From Saprospira sp. CCB-QB6 (GTDB lineage Bacteria > Bacteroidota > Bacteroidia > Chitinophagales > Saprospiraceae), in the NCBI RefSeq assembly GCF_028464065.1, contig NZ_CP116808.1:3563501-3627500 (forward strand): a stretch of 64,000 nucleotides of DNA, written 5' to 3'. The notes under the pieces are model-generated. The model was not told the origin of the DNA and did not search any database. It saw only the letters and a program-made list of their open reading frames with translations. How positions within the stretch are numbered: position 1 is the first letter of the stretch; the number at the start of each line of letters is the position of its first letter. Positions 1 to 8,370 of this stretch are shown one piece after another. The translations under genes were made by a program, and so were the position numbers.

Positions 1-420
1 ATTAACAAATGCATTTTTGTGTTCAACGGAGGGTTGAAACCCTCCATAAATAAACATTTTAGCTCTTGTTTGCTGTTTATTATAACTCATTATGGGCCGA
101 TGGTTTCAACCATCGGCTCATTTTATCGTGCTTAGTATGGCCTCTTTCGTTGCTGTGGGTTTCAACCCACAGGTTCAAAAAACAACCGCCAAACAATATG
201 AAAAAATCCCCTCGAAGGAGGGGATGATCGATTTTATAGCCTAGGGCCTTGGCCCTAGGGTTCCTATGAAATTTATAGGGGAGACAAAAATAAAATCAAA
301 CAACCGAAGAAAAAATAATCCTTGTTCAAAGCGGTAGAGGATTTTAATCCTCTCCGCACTATAGATGTAGAATGGGGTTGTTGTCTGGCTGTAGGTTTCA
401 ACCTACAGTCCACAGCTAGC
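1..420. repeat. GGTTTCAACC hairpin array, left copy of a 550 bp direct repeat
   Basis: No gene is seen here. The stretch holds a row of perfect hairpins with different outer stems around a shared core: GGAGGGTTGAAACCCTCC (28-45), a GCCGATGG/CCATCGGC stem (96-117), CTGTGGGTTTCAACCCACAG (153-172), AGAGGATTTTAATCCTCT (336-353) and CTGTAGGTTTCAACCTACAG (389-408). Two unrelated hairpins lie between them: ATCCCCTCGAAGGAGGGGAT (about 207-226) and CCTAGGGCCTTGGCCCTAGG (241-260). The whole stretch, with the multi-stem repeat that follows, recurs nearly base for base at 5067-5618. Confidence 0.85.
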
Positions 421-550
421 AGGCCCGAAGGGCCGCAGGCCTAGCGATGTGCAGCAGTGGCCGCAGGCCAGACCAAGGCGCTGAAAGCGCCGAAGGGCCG
501 AGCGAACAGCGAGCTGCGAAACAGCCCGGCCGCCAAAGGCGGCAGGCCCC
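421..550 (+). repeat. multi-stem repeat copy 1 (type A)
   Basis: Ends GGCCT...AGGCC. P2 is TGGCC-GCA-GGCCA and P3 is GGCGC-TGAAA-GCGCC. The last hairpin is GCCGCC-AAA-GGCGGC. The GGCCCC end with its A-tract sits about 12 bp before the lipoprotein start at 562. Reading frames through it are repeat-derived and should not be taken as protein N-termini. Confidence 0.9.
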
Positions 551-561
551 CAAAAATAAAT

Positions 562-1374
562 ATGGATATGCAGATAAAAAGATTCCTCAACTTATTCTTA
601 TGGCTACTGTTTTTGGGCCTATCATCTTGTCAAAGAGTGCCAGTAGCGCTAGATTTTGAGCAGGCTGCCAATGAGTTGATGCAGCAGCATTATCATGAAA
701 TCAAGCCCATTAGTAATTATTTGCATCAGAAGCAGTTTGCGGCAATTGCAGCGGCTATCTATAGGGCGAAAAGGAAAGAGCTGGGAGCCAAAAGCTTCTT
801 GAAGGTCTTGGATTACCCTGAAGACTGGGAGGCGCTTAGTGATTTTGAGCAGTTGTTATTCTTACAAAATAATACTGATTTGAGGCAACTTATTGCGGAG
901 GATTATGCCGTTTTTGAGCAAACAGTGTTTTTAAATAAGGTTTTGGCAGGCTCAAAAAAACGTTTAAAAGATTGAGGTAAAGAGGATGTAGAGGCCTTTA
1001 AGCGACTAATTTTACAGCTAGATTGGGGGAAAAGCAAACAAGCATTTTTTGTAGATAATAAAGCAGATCCAAGGCTTTCGACTTATTATATAGATCCCTA
1101 TGAGGCAGAAGCTGTTGTCTTGGCTGGTCGAGCTAATAAACAAGCTGTTTTTGCTCTATTTTTATTGGATAAGTTGCTTTTGGAGGAAGAGATGAGCAGG
1201 GCGAGCAAGCATAGCTATTTGCTTTGTTATCAGACTGTTCATCCGAAGAATCGCAAGGATCAGCAGTTGCATGATTATGGAGATATATTTTATCGCTATG
1301 AGCTGGAGGAGAAGGAGGGACAGCTACTGCTGAAAAAGCATTTTTTGAATGATTACAAGCTATTTATTCATTAA
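562..1374 (+). pseudogene. lipoprotein gene broken by an in-frame TGA
   Basis: From the ATG at 562 the product starts with a hydrophobic segment ending LFLGLSSC, a lipobox with Cys about residue 23, so it would be an envelope lipoprotein. The frame is closed by TGA at 973-975 (codon 138). The same frame then runs open to 1374 with similar composition and ends in a plausible C-terminus, so I read one gene of about 270 codons split by a nonsense mutation. Sequencing error or readthrough cannot be excluded. The family is not recognised. An open frame further upstream (from 457) is read out of the repeat and is not a credible N-terminus. The next lipoprotein gene follows after 12 bp. Confidence 0.6.
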
Positions 1375-1386
1375 AAAAAATAAGGT

Positions 1387-1980
1387 ATGCGTTTTTTGCT
1401 TTGTGCTTGTGCTTGGCTGTTGCTCCTTGCTTGTCGTTCAGAGGTTAATCAATTATCGGAACTAAAAGAAATAGACCAAAGAATCATTGATGCAGTAATT
1501 CCTGTGCCAATAGGGACAGAAGCTGTCTTAATTTTTTATGAGACTCATTTGTCTACTCGGCGAGTTTGCTACCTGCAAAAGTCGGATAGCAGCTGCTGTT
1601 GTTATTATTTGGAAGAAAAAGAAAAAAGCGAGAAAGGCCGTTTAGTAGCTAGTTATGCAGATGAGCAAACTTATCGTTTGCGTCAGCTTTATTTGCAGCA
1701 GAAAGCTTGTTTTAAGTTGGATAAATTTAGCTATCGAGGCTTTTGGGAAAAGCTAAAATTAGAAAAAAGTCTATCTTTGAAGCCGCAAGAAAAAGCAGCA
1801 GCCCCCTCAAATTATGGGGCTCGTTACGCCCTGATTGAAGTAGCGGATAAGCAGCACATTTTTGTAGAAAATTACTTTTTGGAAGAAGAGGTTAATCTAG
1901 AGCATATTCCAACTCGCTTTTTGATGCTTTATGATGAATTAAATCAGTTTTTGCGAAATGAGTATTGGGAGAGGGACTAA
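1387..1980 (+). CDS. hypothetical lipoprotein
   Basis: A 197-residue protein that begins with a short positively charged start and a Leu-rich helix ending LLLLAC, a lipobox with Cys16. It is therefore predicted to be lipid-anchored in the envelope. The rest is soluble and charged, with a Cys cluster (SSCCCYY) near residues 69-75. It follows the broken lipoprotein gene by 12 bp and was probably cotranscribed with it. No family is recognised. Both may belong to one lineage-specific lipoprotein pair inside the island. Confidence 0.6.
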   Translation: MRFLLCACAWLLLLACRSEVNQLSELKEIDQRIIDAVIPVPIGTEAVLIFYETHLSTRRVCYLQKSDSSCCCYYLEEKEKSEKGRLVASYADEQTYRLRQLYLQQKACFKLDKFSYRGFWEKLKLEKSLSLKPQEKAAAPSNYGARYALIEVADKQHIFVENYFLEEEVNLEHIPTRFLMLYDELNQFLRNEYWERD

Positions 1981-2071
1981 GTTGTTTTAGTCCTTCAGCT
2001 TTTCATTAGCTAAAGAGATCATTAGCTACGAATGGAAGAGCTAGGCCAGATCCTAATAGAAAAGAAGTTTT

Positions 2072-2530
2072 ATGAATAAGTCTTTATTTATTAGTGGTTT
2101 ATATTTTGGGACAGAAACTTATCTGATAAAAGGTAAAGCTGAATTAGATGTTTTTTTCTGCCTTGCCAAAGGAAAAGGGGCAGAAAGACTAATAAAAAGG
2201 TATGAAAAAGATTTGAAATTACTTATTGATGCCAATGATATAGAAATAAGGTTTTCAGAGTTTAAGGATGAAGCAAAATCATTGTACCCAATTTTTTTAT
2301 ATAAAAAAAGTAATAAATTATTTCGATTCAACCCTGTCAAACGAAGGTGTGAAGAATGTAGCTCAGAAATATATGGAGGAGAGGTTTCTTCTTTTGATGT
2401 GAAACTAGGCATTGAAAATAAAAGCGCTTTTTTGCTACAACAATCTGAGTTAGAGGATAGCTGTTGCTTCAACTGCGGGACCAAAATTGAAAATATTAAA
2501 TTTATTTTGAAGGAGAGCTATCGCTTATAA
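2072..2530 (+). CDS. hypothetical protein with two CxxC pairs
   Basis: A 152-residue soluble protein without a signal peptide. The C-terminal half has two knuckles, C93-x2-C96 and C132-x2-C135, spaced like a split zinc ribbon (inference). The gene is clearly more AT-rich than the housekeeping genes in this window, which with the neighbouring insertion sequence suggests acquired DNA. No family is recognised. It could be an immunity or antitoxin-like orphan, but nothing in the sequence shows this. Confidence 0.5.
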   Translation: MNKSLFISGLYFGTETYLIKGKAELDVFFCLAKGKGAERLIKRYEKDLKLLIDANDIEIRFSEFKDEAKSLYPIFLYKKSNKLFRFNPVKRRCEECSSEIYGGEVSSFDVKLGIENKSAFLLQQSELEDSCCFNCGTKIENIKFILKESYRL

Positions 2531-2572
2531 TAGTCAGCTTTTTCTTTACGAAAAAAGCTTCCGTATTTGTAG

Positions 2573-2713
2573 CATACAGGCAATGGGGAGCAGGTTTTAG
2601 GATTAGATTACGCTTTTCGTCAATATTACCATTCTACTTATGAAGGGACTAAGCTATTTGATAGCGTAAATATCAATAATCAAACAGTTTTAAATCGAAG
2701 GCTTGGACCTTAA
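2573..2713 (+). pseudogene. possible 3' remnant of a gene
   Basis: A 46-codon open stretch closed by TAA at 2711-2713, with protein-like composition (about GEQVLGLDYAFRQYYHSTYE) but no start codon; a TAG lies immediately upstream. It reads like the tail of a lost gene rather than random sequence. This rests on composition only. Confidence 0.3.
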
Positions 2714-2723
2714 AAATATAAAT

Positions 2724-3761
2724 ATGAAGTTTCTTTTAGTTTTTTTGATGTCTGTCCCTTTTGTTTTAAGAGGACAAGAGTTAGTTGTAACTCCTGAAAT
2801 GTCGTTAAAGATGATATCTAATGATACAAACTATTATTCAAAGGTTTCTTTTATGTTCGGTGAATGTAAGTTCATTTCAGAAGTTGTAGAAAAACATCAA
2901 GATGTCTCATCACTACATATCGATGTGGCATCATTTAGACAACTTAAAAAGTTTTTGTGCGAGTTTAAGAATTTAGATACATTATCATTAGGGGAATTTA
3001 CCGATAGAGCTGAAGTACGTTATAAAATACCTAAATGTTTTTCTTCAAAAGGAATAAAGCTTTTTGAAACTTCTTGGAAGTTTAAAAATCGAAAAAGCAT
3101 TGAAGAATGGTTGATAGTTAATAATTCATGGACCAATCTATTGATGCACAATCAACATGTAAAAAATTCCACATTTCAATATTTAGTAAGATTGCCAAAT
3201 ATTTACGAAATAGCTGTAGGAGGAGATAATATAAAAATGATCAACTTAGATAAAATATCTCCTTCACTTAAAGCACTGTATTTAAATACAGATAAAACCA
3301 TTTACTTCAATACTTTGAACTATAAAGATTCTATATACATTGATGGTTGTAAACTAGATCTAGAAGACAGTATAACTTCAAAGTTGTTATTGAGTAAAAG
3401 AGTATCTGTAACAGGGTTAAACTTAAGAGGGGTGAAACAATTTTCTCCTGTAATTTTGGAATTAGATGATATCAATTATATAAAGTTAAATTTAGGCGAT
3501 ATTACAGCAACTAATTTAGACATTATGAAGAAAATGAAAGGGCTTAAAACACTCTTTATTTTTGTTACAAAAAACGATTTTCTGAAGAATAAGTCATCGC
3601 TACTAAATATAAGAATGTTGAAAGGGGTGGGAAATATTTTTTTTCAAACTTCTACTAATTCAGTTAGAAAAAAAATCCAAGGATTAGAGAAGAATATGTT
3701 TGATCAAATTATTTATAGTTCTTATTATTACGGGAAGGAGTTGTATTATCAAATTCGATAG
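2724..3761 (+). CDS. secreted leucine-rich-repeat-like protein
   Basis: About 345 residues. I prefer the ATG at 2724 over an upstream TTG because it opens directly into a signal peptide (MKFLLVFLMSVPFVLRGQ). The mature part has irregular, LRR-like strands (LDTLSLGEF, LKALYLNT, LNLRGVKQF, GLKTLFIF), which suggests a solenoid, but I could not fit a clean repeat length. The gene is very AT-rich compared with its surroundings. It ends 15 bp before the IS inverted repeat. Function is unknown; a surface binding role is only a guess. Confidence 0.5.
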   Translation: MKFLLVFLMSVPFVLRGQELVVTPEMSLKMISNDTNYYSKVSFMFGECKFISEVVEKHQDVSSLHIDVASFRQLKKFLCEFKNLDTLSLGEFTDRAEVRYKIPKCFSSKGIKLFETSWKFKNRKSIEEWLIVNNSWTNLLMHNQHVKNSTFQYLVRLPNIYEIAVGGDNIKMINLDKISPSLKALYLNTDKTIYFNTLNYKDSIYIDGCKLDLEDSITSKLLLSKRVSVTGLNLRGVKQFSPVILELDDINYIKLNLGDITATNLDIMKKMKGLKTLFIFVTKNDFLKNKSSLLNIRMLKGVGNIFFQTSTNSVRKKIQGLEKNMFDQIIYSSYYYGKELYYQIR

Positions 3762-3776
3762 TCTTAGGTGCTTATC

Positions 3777-4866
3777 GGCCTTGTTGTATAAATCGTAACT
3801 TACTGATTAGTAACAACTTCCAACTTGACAGCATTAAGCTCATTTAAAATTTGAATACGCATCAGGACTTCTTGCTTCTGCATTTTAAAGCTGAGCGAAG
3901 AGAGCCGTTCAGAGAAAAAGTGCTTGAGTCGCATCATTGCAGTTTCGCTTAAATTTCGACGATGATAGCCTAAATCTTGTTTCCAAGCAGTAGCTCCCAA
4001 CTCCCAGATATATAAAATATCATCATTGCGATAACTGTCAACCAGCTCTCCATCTTTTCCTTTTTTTAGGCGAGCATTTTTACGTGGGGGAATAAACGGT
4101 ACCGCTCCAGCCTTACAAATTGCTTCCCGACATTTTATTTGGTCATAGGCGCCATCTGCATAAACTTGGCGGATATTCAAGGATTTCATTTTTTTCATCA
4201 TTTTGGGGAGTTGAGAAGCATCGGTTTTTCGCTCTGTGGTAATCTCTACAGATAATATTTCTCCTGTTTTATCATCCACTGCTAAATGTACTTTAATCCA
4301 GCTAGAGCGCTGCTTTTCCAAGTATTTTTTTCTTAACCATTCTCCCTGTCCTTTTGTTTTTAGTCCTGTACTATCTATTGCTACCGATCTTTCTTTAGTC
4401 CTCTTTTTAGACTTAATATTCAGTTTTAGTTTCTTGACTCTACGATATATTTGAGTAAAAGATATGGGCTTAGCATCCAAATTATATTTGGAAATAACGC
4501 ATTTTAGAATACCTTCTAATTGTCGATATCCAAAAGAAAAAAGCACTTTTAAACGGAATAAATAGCGAATAAATTCATCAGAAATTGTTTTAGGTCTGCC
4601 GCGTTTTGAAGGCTTAGCTATGAGGTTTTTGCTTGCCAAAGGCGGGAACCAAACATTAAAAAGAAACTTACCTTGGGCCGTATAAAATCTGTTGGTTAGT
4701 GCGTAATTCTGTATGTTTTTTTTAGATTTGTCATGGGACAGCTCGAGGTTTTATTGTTCGTCGAAAAAACTTAAATCTACGGGGCTTGTCCCTTTTTTTA
4801 TGCCTAATTCGCAAGGTTTTTTGTAATTAGCTGGTTTTTAATTTATTAGATTTATGCAACAAGGCC
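3777..4866 (-). mobile_element. intact IS5-family (IS903 group) insertion sequence
   Basis: The element is 1090 bp. Its ends are 18 bp imperfect inverted repeats: GGCCTTGTTGTATAAATC at 3777-3794, and at 4849-4866 the complement of GGCCTTGTTGCATAAATC. The flanks are a 9 bp direct repeat GTGCTTATC at 3768-3776 and 4867-4875, as expected of a target duplication. End sequence, length and 9 bp duplication all fit the IS903 group (known ends GGCTTTGTTGAATAAATC). A single transposase gene lies on the minus strand. The matching duplication implies a recent, undisturbed insertion. Confidence 0.95.
3800..4639 (-). CDS. IS903-type DDE transposase
   Basis: Cut-and-paste transposase of the insertion sequence. 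The DDE triad is visible as D in AIDSTGLK, D in YADGAYD and E in RRNLSETAMMRLK. The listed start is a TTG, but the same frame continues upstream as ...NYALTNRFYTAQGKFLFNVWF, which resembles the N-terminus of IS903 transposases, so the real protein is probably about 310 residues. The only nearby ATG (4734-4732) is in another frame, separated by a run of eight A at 4716-4723; nine A would join them. Full-length protein may therefore need slippage on that run, or this copy carries a one-base deletion. Confidence 0.85.
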   Translation of the reverse strand: MASKNLIAKPSKRGRPKTISDEFIRYLFRLKVLFSFGYRQLEGILKCVISKYNLDAKPISFTQIYRRVKKLKLNIKSKKRTKERSVAIDSTGLKTKGQGEWLRKKYLEKQRSSWIKVHLAVDDKTGEILSVEITTERKTDASQLPKMMKKMKSLNIRQVYADGAYDQIKCREAICKAGAVPFIPPRKNARLKKGKDGELVDSYRNDDILYIWELGATAWKQDLGYHRRNLSETAMMRLKHFFSERLSSLSFKMQKQEVLMRIQILNELNAVKLEVVTNQ

Positions 4867-4910
4867 GTGCTTATCTATACCAATAGCCCTATCTAAATTG
4901 ATTTGCAGTT

Positions 4911-5040
4911 GGGGCCTCCCGCCTTCGGCGGGCGCTACGTTTCGGGGCTCGCTGCTCGCTCGGCCCTGCGCGGGCTGCGCCCGCTTGGTCTGGCCTTCGG
5001 CCACCCCTGCACATCGCTAGGCCGTTTGGCCTTCGGCCAT
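4911..5040 (-). repeat. multi-stem repeat copy 2 (type A)
   Basis: Begins GGGGCCT on the + strand and ends ATCGCTAGGCC. P2 is TGGCC-GAA-GGCCA and P3 is GCGGGC-GCA-GCCCGC. It forms the left arm of a composite whose right arm is copy 3, with a hairpin array between. Confidence 0.9.
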
Positions 5041-5043
5041 GGA

Positions 5044-5470
5044 CTGTAGGTTGAAACCTACAGCCAATTAACGAATGCATTTTTGTGTTTAATGGAGGGT
5101 TGAAACCCTCCACAAATAAACATTTTAGCCCTTCTTTGCTGTTTATTATAACTCATTATGGGCCGATGGTTTCAACCATCGGCTCATTTTATCGTGCTTA
5201 GTATGGCCTCTTTCGTTGCTGTGGGTTTCAACCCACAGGTTCAAAAAACAACCGCCAAACAATATGAAAAAATCCCCTCGAATGAGGGGATGACGATTTT
5301 TTCGATAGCCTAGGGCCTTGGCCCTAGGGTTCCTATGAAATTTATAGGGGAGACAAAAATAAAATCAAACAACCGAAGAAAAAATAATCCTTGTTCAAAG
5401 CGGTAGAGGATTTTAATCCTCTCCGCACTATAGATGTAGAATGGGGTTGTTGTATGGCTGCTGGTTTTAA
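5044..5470. repeat. GGTTTCAACC hairpin array between inverted multi-stem repeats
   Basis: The order is CTGTAGGTTGAAACCTACAG (5044-5063), then from 5067 onward a near-identical copy of positions 1-410. That copy contains the GGAGGG, GCCGATGG, CTGTGGG, CCTAGGGCC and AGAGGATTTTAATCCTCT hairpins in the same order. No gene is seen between 4876 and 5644. Confidence 0.85.
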
Positions 5471-5488
5471 CCTGCAGCCACAGCTAGC

Positions 5489-5618
5489 AGGCCCGAAGGG
5501 CCGCAGGCCTAGGGATGGGCAGCAGTGGCCGCAGGCCAGACCAAGGCGCTGAAAGCGCCGAAGGACCGAGCGAACAGCGAGCTGCGAAACAGCCCGGCCG
5601 CCGCAGGCGGCAGGCCCC
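5489..5618 (+). repeat. multi-stem repeat copy 3 (type A)
   Basis: Near-identical to copy 1. P2 is TGGCC-GCA-GGCCA and P3 is GGCGC-TGAAA-GCGCC. The last hairpin has a GCA loop where copy 1 has AAA. The GGCCCC end lies 27 bp from the end of the minus-strand gene at 5645. Confidence 0.9.
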
Positions 5619-5644
5619 AAAAAATAAGTCGACTTATTGGGAAA

Positions 5645-6244
5645 TTAGGACAATGCAAATTTTTGCAAAAAAGTCTCTATTTTTTCTTCATGCTCTACTT
5701 TAGGGGCAGAGGGATAATTTTCGGCTAGGGTGTAGAGCGCCTTGTGTTGGTCCTCAAAGAAATTCAGCCATTCGCCGCTAATGCTGGTCATTTTATCAGG
5801 ATTGGCCAATAGTTGTTGGGCCTTTTGTTGCCAAGTTGTGCTTAAGAGGGGAAGCAAATTGTTCCAACTTTGGCTGGGTAAACTGCTGTTTTGGGTTAAA
5901 AGGTATTGGGCGGCTAGCATAGGGCGCAAAACGGCCAAATAGTGACTTTGAGGGAGCTCCCAGCAGCCAAATATTTCTTTGCGTAGAAAAGTAAAGGCCT
6001 GATCGAGTAATTCTAAGGCAAGTTGGCGGGGGCGAATGAGGCTTTGGGCGAGTTGGCAGAGTTCTTCTTGCATTTTTTGTTGAGGAAAGCTGCCTTGTTC
6101 TATGGCCCAAAAAGCTTCTGCTTTAGAGGCTTGTAAGAGGCGCAAAAAAGGGGCAATATTTTCGGAAGAAATGGCCACTTTTTCGGCAGGGGAGGAGCTG
6201 CAGGGATAACTAAACAAAAAGGGTTGTTCTTGGCTAGACATCAT
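5645..6244 (-). CDS. hypothetical protein downstream of mrdA
   Basis: A 199-residue, mostly helical, Leu/Gln-rich soluble protein with no signal peptide or membrane helix that I can see. Its ATG (6244-6242) overlaps the PBP2 stop codon by one base (TAATG), so the two are translationally coupled and very likely in one operon. That placement suggests a role near cell elongation or an accessory to PBP2, but nothing in the residues supports a specific function. No family is recognised. Confidence 0.65.
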   Translation of the reverse strand: MMSSQEQPFLFSYPCSSSPAEKVAISSENIAPFLRLLQASKAEAFWAIEQGSFPQQKMQEELCQLAQSLIRPRQLALELLDQAFTFLRKEIFGCWELPQSHYLAVLRPMLAAQYLLTQNSSLPSQSWNNLLPLLSTTWQQKAQQLLANPDKMTSISGEWLNFFEDQHKALYTLAENYPSAPKVEHEEKIETFLQKFALS

Positions 6245-8097
6245 TAAGGAATATTGGGAGAAGAAACCAAATCGGCCTCTAGCATCATTTTCTCCAAGAG
6301 TTGGCGCTGAGGGCTTTCGATATGGCCTCTAAGGTGTTTTTCAATAATAAGAGAAGCGATTGGTCCACCATAGGTAGAGCCAAACCCTCCATTTTCTACA
6401 TAAACGGCGACCACAATTTCGGGTTTTTCCATAGGGGCAAAAGCGATAAAGGTAGAGTGGTCTTTTCCGTGCACATTTTCTACAGTTCCTGTTTTACCAC
6501 AAACGGCAATATCTTCGATATGTGCGCGGCGGCCTGTACCCGAGAGGATGACTCGGCGCATTCCATCGATAACGGCCTCAAAATGTCTGGGGTGGACTTT
6601 TGTATAATGCTTTTGTTTAAACTTGGCCAAGGCGTTGGTGCTATCGCCTTTGAGTTCTTTAGCAAAATGGGGCGTATAATAATAGCCACGATTGGCAATG
6701 ATGGCGGCCATATTGGCCATTTGTAAGGGGGTAACTTCAAGTTCTCCTTGGCCGATACCGATAGAAACGGAATGAGAAAAGCGCCAGCGGCCTTCTCCGT
6801 ATCGGCGATTAAAATAATCTACAGTAGGGATATTTCCGCTTGCTTCACCACCTACATCAATACCTAGTTTTCGGCCCAAGCCAAAGGCTTCGAGATGTTC
6901 GCTAAGTAGTTGCATTCCTTTGGCTGGAAAATCATAGCCATAGAGGTTGACCATTTCTCGGTAAGCTTGGCAAAAATAGTTGTTGCAAGAATATTGAATA
7001 GCGGCCCCGACATCATGAGTGGGGGCATGTCCGTGACAACCTACGCGCAAACTTCCCATAACGAAGCCTCCAGCGCAGCCCATTCCTCGGTCGGGTTGCA
7101 AAACCCCTTCTTGCAAAGCGATTGCGGCTAAAACAGGTTTGAAAATAGATCCTGGAGGGTATTTAGCTTGCAAGGCTCTGTTAAAGAGGGGGCGGCTAGA
7201 GTCACGAACTAATTCTAAGTAGGCCTTCTGTCGATCTTGGTCAACAGTAAGTAATTGAGGATTGTAGTTAGGGGCGCTAACCATGGCTAGAATTTCTCCT
7301 GTAGAGGGTTGCAGAACAACTACGGCCCCCCTTTTATTTTGCATGAGTTCTTCTGCATAGCGTTGTAAGTTCAAATCAATAGAAGTAATAAGATCGCAAC
7401 CCGAAATAGCAGGAACATCTTGACTTCCTTCCTTATAACTGCCTTTAATTTTCCCCCATTTGTCTTTGAGAACTTGTTTTTTCCCTTTGGTTCCTCTAAG
7501 TTGTGCCTCATAAGCTTGTTCTAAACCTGAAATGCCAATATAATCCCCACTTTTATAGACACCAGCGGAGGCTTCAATCTGTTCTGAATTTACTTCAGAA
7601 ATATAGCCTAAAGCATGAGCCCCAACAGTTACAGGATATCCTCGGCTGTTACGGCTGTGGAGTTCAAAACCTGGAAAATTGTAGAGATGTTCTTGGAGGA
7701 TAGCTAAACTATCTGCTCTTAAACGGCTCATGAAGGTAATCGGCTTTCGTTTGGAGAATCGGCGATCTTTCCAGTTTTTCTCCATATTTTTGACAAAAGT
7801 AGCCGTATCAATACCCAATAATTTACAAAAAAGGGCTGTGTCAATATTGGCTCGACGAACAGTTTCGTAGGTGGCTAAAATGTCGTAGGTGGGCAAATTG
7901 TAAATGAGCAAACTGTCATTGCGATCATAGAGTAAGCCCCTGGATGGGTAAAGCGTTAGGGCTTGACGGTAGCTCTGTTGTTGTTGATAAGAGGTATCTA
8001 CAATTTGAATTTGAAAACATTTAAACAAGAGGGCTAGGGCGGCCAAAATAATAGCGCCTTGTAGAATTCTGAGTCTTGTTTGATATATATCTTGCAT
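6244..8097 (-). CDS. mrdA: penicillin-binding protein 2
   Basis: Class B PBP, the D,D-transpeptidase of the elongation machinery, which crosslinks lateral-wall peptidoglycan in the periplasm. The protein has 617 residues. An N-terminal membrane anchor lies at about 12-31, a PBP dimerisation region from about 50 to 220, and the transpeptidase domain follows. Active-site motifs are S317-I-F-K320 (in YPPGSIFKPV), S370-C-N372 and K535-T-G537 (in CGKTGTVEN). The usual neighbours mreBCD and rodA are not next to it; instead a small unknown gene is coupled downstream. The 273 bp upstream (8098-8370) hold no gene and presumably its promoter. Confidence 0.95.
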   Translation of the reverse strand: MQDIYQTRLRILQGAIILAALALLFKCFQIQIVDTSYQQQQSYRQALTLYPSRGLLYDRNDSLLIYNLPTYDILATYETVRRANIDTALFCKLLGIDTATFVKNMEKNWKDRRFSKRKPITFMSRLRADSLAILQEHLYNFPGFELHSRNSRGYPVTVGAHALGYISEVNSEQIEASAGVYKSGDYIGISGLEQAYEAQLRGTKGKKQVLKDKWGKIKGSYKEGSQDVPAISGCDLITSIDLNLQRYAEELMQNKRGAVVVLQPSTGEILAMVSAPNYNPQLLTVDQDRQKAYLELVRDSSRPLFNRALQAKYPPGSIFKPVLAAIALQEGVLQPDRGMGCAGGFVMGSLRVGCHGHAPTHDVGAAIQYSCNNYFCQAYREMVNLYGYDFPAKGMQLLSEHLEAFGLGRKLGIDVGGEASGNIPTVDYFNRRYGEGRWRFSHSVSIGIGQGELEVTPLQMANMAAIIANRGYYYTPHFAKELKGDSTNALAKFKQKHYTKVHPRHFEAVIDGMRRVILSGTGRRAHIEDIAVCGKTGTVENVHGKDHSTFIAFAPMEKPEIVVAVYVENGGFGSTYGGPIASLIIEKHLRGHIESPQRQLLEKMMLEADLVSSPNIP

Positions 8098-8370
8098 AAG
8101 TTAACTTCAAGTAGAAGAAGGAACAGGTTGAAATATAAGCATCATGTCGTTTTTTGGTCCTAGTGTTTTAGAAGAAGGACCTAGGCCCAAGTTTAATAGC
8201 AAGATTTAGCGGCTTTGTATAAAAGCAGCTTGCTTAAAATGATGTCATTAGCTAAAATACTGCTTTTGTCTAGGCTGGCCAACTAGCAGCCTGCTTTTAA
8301 TCTATTTTTTAGAGACGGAGGTCATTTTTTATGGAAGGGCGTAGGGCGGGGAAGCCCAAAAAAAGAAAAA

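Noticed and set aside
1-420. CRISPR array
   Set aside because: The palindromes have different stems and irregular spacing, with no constant repeat/spacer pattern and no cas genes.
421-660. Open frames running through the multi-stem repeats (with peptides such as GPSEQRA or RANSELR) as protein genes or N-termini
   Set aside because: The same translated peptides recur at every repeat copy in both orientations and stop or change at the repeat border; they mirror repeat sequence. True starts with signal peptides lie just after the repeats (for example 562 and 39726).
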